Assembly: GCA_020635495.1 (NCBI GenBank)
Contig: JACJZQ010000018.1
Location: 1-64,000 of the forward strand
Direction: 5' to 3'
DNA length: 64,000 nucleotides
From: Flavobacteriales bacterium
Lineage (GTDB): Bacteria > Bacteroidota > Bacteroidia > UBA10329
Shown: positions 63,165-64,000 of the stretch, one piece after another
Position numbering within the stretch: position 1 is the first letter of the stretch
How the letters are laid out: the number at the start of each line of letters is the position of its first letter
Position numbers and translations under genes: made by a program
Notes under the pieces: model-generated
What the model saw: the letters and a program-made list of their open reading frames with translations, nothing else
Database searches by the model: none
What the model was told of the DNA's origin: nothing

Positions 63165-64000
63165 ATGGTGAGAAAACTCATTGTCAAATTCCTTCAACTT
63201 CCGATCATTCGGAACATCATCCGCCTTTCTAAAGAGGTTCGGATTCCAGGATTTGACGGTCTGCCGCTTTACGATGTAACCGCTTTCTTTGTGAAAGGAT
63301 TGCAGAACGGCTGGCTTGGATTGCGCGCTTCTGCCGTGGCATTCAACTTCATTCTGGCCATTTTCCCCGCCATCATTTTCGTGTTCACGCTAATTGCTTA
63401 CATCCCGATTGATGGATTCCAAGATCAACTACTGAGCCTGATGGAAGTACTGCTGCCAAGCAACGTTTTCGATAGTGTGAACGAGACGTTCGAAGACATC
63501 ATCATGCGCCAGCGAACAGGACTTCTTTCCGTCACGGTAATTTCCGCGCTGTATTTCTCCACCAACGGCTTGCATGCGCTGATCGATAGTTTCAATACAA
63601 CGTATCACACGATTGAAAGTCGTCCGTACTTGGTTCAGCGCGGCATTTCCATTCTACTCACGCTCATTTTGGTCATATTCACGTTGATAGCCATCGGACT
63701 CATCATTTTCGGCACACTGGGCATGGACTTCATTGCGCAAAAAGGTTGGATTGAAGACAACCTGCTACGGTTCTCATTGAATTTGGCGCGGTGGGTCATC
63801 ATCCTTGGTTTGATGTTCTTCGCCATTTCAGTGCTGTATTTTCTTGGGCCAGCCAAGCAGACCAAGTGGCGTTTCTTCTCAGCGGGTTCTACATTGGCGA
63901 CAGTTCTCGTGCTCGTCACCTCCATTGGCTTCAGCTATTTTGTAGAAAATTTCGGGCAGTACAACAAATTGTATGGCTCTATTGGAACGCTGGTGATCGT
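63165..64000 (+). CDS. YihY/BrkB-family inner-membrane protein, 3' end missing
   Basis: The ATG at 63165, one base after the nadC stop, opens a frame that is still open at the window end (278 residues seen). The visible part has about five hydrophobic helices with the family phrases WLGLRASAVAFNFILAIFPA near 46-65, SALYFSTNGLHALIDSFNTT near 125-144 and VLYFLGPAKQTKWRFFSAGS near 224-243, followed by GFSYFVENFGQYNKLYGSIG. Members were once called ribonuclease BN, wrongly, and are now described as YihY or BrkB membrane proteins of unclear function. Cotranscription with nadC is likely. Confidence 0.9.
   Translation, partial: MVRKLIVKFLQLPIIRNIIRLSKEVRIPGFDGLPLYDVTAFFVKGLQNGWLGLRASAVAFNFILAIFPAIIFVFTLIAYIPIDGFQDQLLSLMEVLLPSNVFDSVNETFEDIIMRQRTGLLSVTVISALYFSTNGLHALIDSFNTTYHTIESRPYLVQRGISILLTLILVIFTLIAIGLIIFGTLGMDFIAQKGWIEDNLLRFSLNLARWVIILGLMFFAISVLYFLGPAKQTKWRFFSAGSTLATVLVLVTSIGFSYFVENFGQYNKLYGSIGTLVI

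Noticed and set aside
1..64000. tRNA, rRNA or prophage genes
   Set aside because: I looked in the intergenic spaces for T-arm-like sequence and for phage structural or integrase genes and found none.

Overview
The window looks like a chromosome segment from a member of Bacteroidota, probably close to Flavobacteriales. The evidence is type IX secretion sorting domains (types A and B), a PorP/SprF-like protein, a futalosine-pathway MqnE, a DUF4783 protein, almost no Shine-Dalgarno sequences, and -7 promoter elements of the TAnnTTTG kind. Base composition is moderate in the housekeeping flanks and visibly richer in A+T between roughly 36 and 58 kb. I did not compute it. I saw no tRNA, rRNA or CRISPR array.

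Left flank (1-28.5 kb): a 5'-cut Spy-like sensor gene, citrate synthase, a flippase-like membrane protein, a membrane glycosyltransferase and an OppC-type permease. Then come a ParE-type toxin-antitoxin pair joined to an alpha/beta hydrolase, and a 460-bp array of degenerate 21-bp repeats. Next are a PorP/SprF-like protein with a lipoprotein partner, sucC (reverse strand), a creD gene with one frameshift, a pair of M16 peptidases, a 1123-residue type B secreted protein, a secreted M43 metalloprotease and mqnE. An array of 42-bp repeats follows. Last are rluD, a type A secreted protein and a PASTA protein on the reverse strand, ddl, an inverted REP-like pair, an RdgB/HAM1 pyrophosphatase and a large membrane protein.

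Centre (28.5-61.3 kb): a surface-polysaccharide locus. It has two Wzm/Wzt ABC exporters, fourteen intact glycosyltransferases (GT2, GT4 and GT61 types), two frameshifted ones and one stub. It also has a PLP aminotransferase with a PglD/NeuD-like acyltransferase, a SAM methyltransferase, two AsnB-like amidotransferases, an acyltransferase-3 protein and two large membrane proteins. Most genes overlap or abut, so they are probably cotranscribed. The likely product is a long glycan carrying N-acyl amino sugars and perhaps amidated uronic acids, exported by the ABC route. An IS3-type transposase remnant and a gene-poor stretch with hairpins lie inside it. Between about 29.99 and 31.56 kb there are many frame breaks, mostly at homopolymers, which looks more like local sequence error than decay.

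Right flank (61.3-64 kb): rlmH (reverse), a DUF4783 secreted protein, nadC and a YihY/BrkB membrane protein cut by the window end.

The most unusual material is non-coding: the 21-bp and 42-bp tandem arrays, the REP-like pair whose GTAG heads supply the stop codons of two convergent genes, and a recurring layout with a TAnnTTYG-like element only 4-5 nt before the start codon, which suggests leaderless transcripts. I saw no clear new defence or metabolic system.
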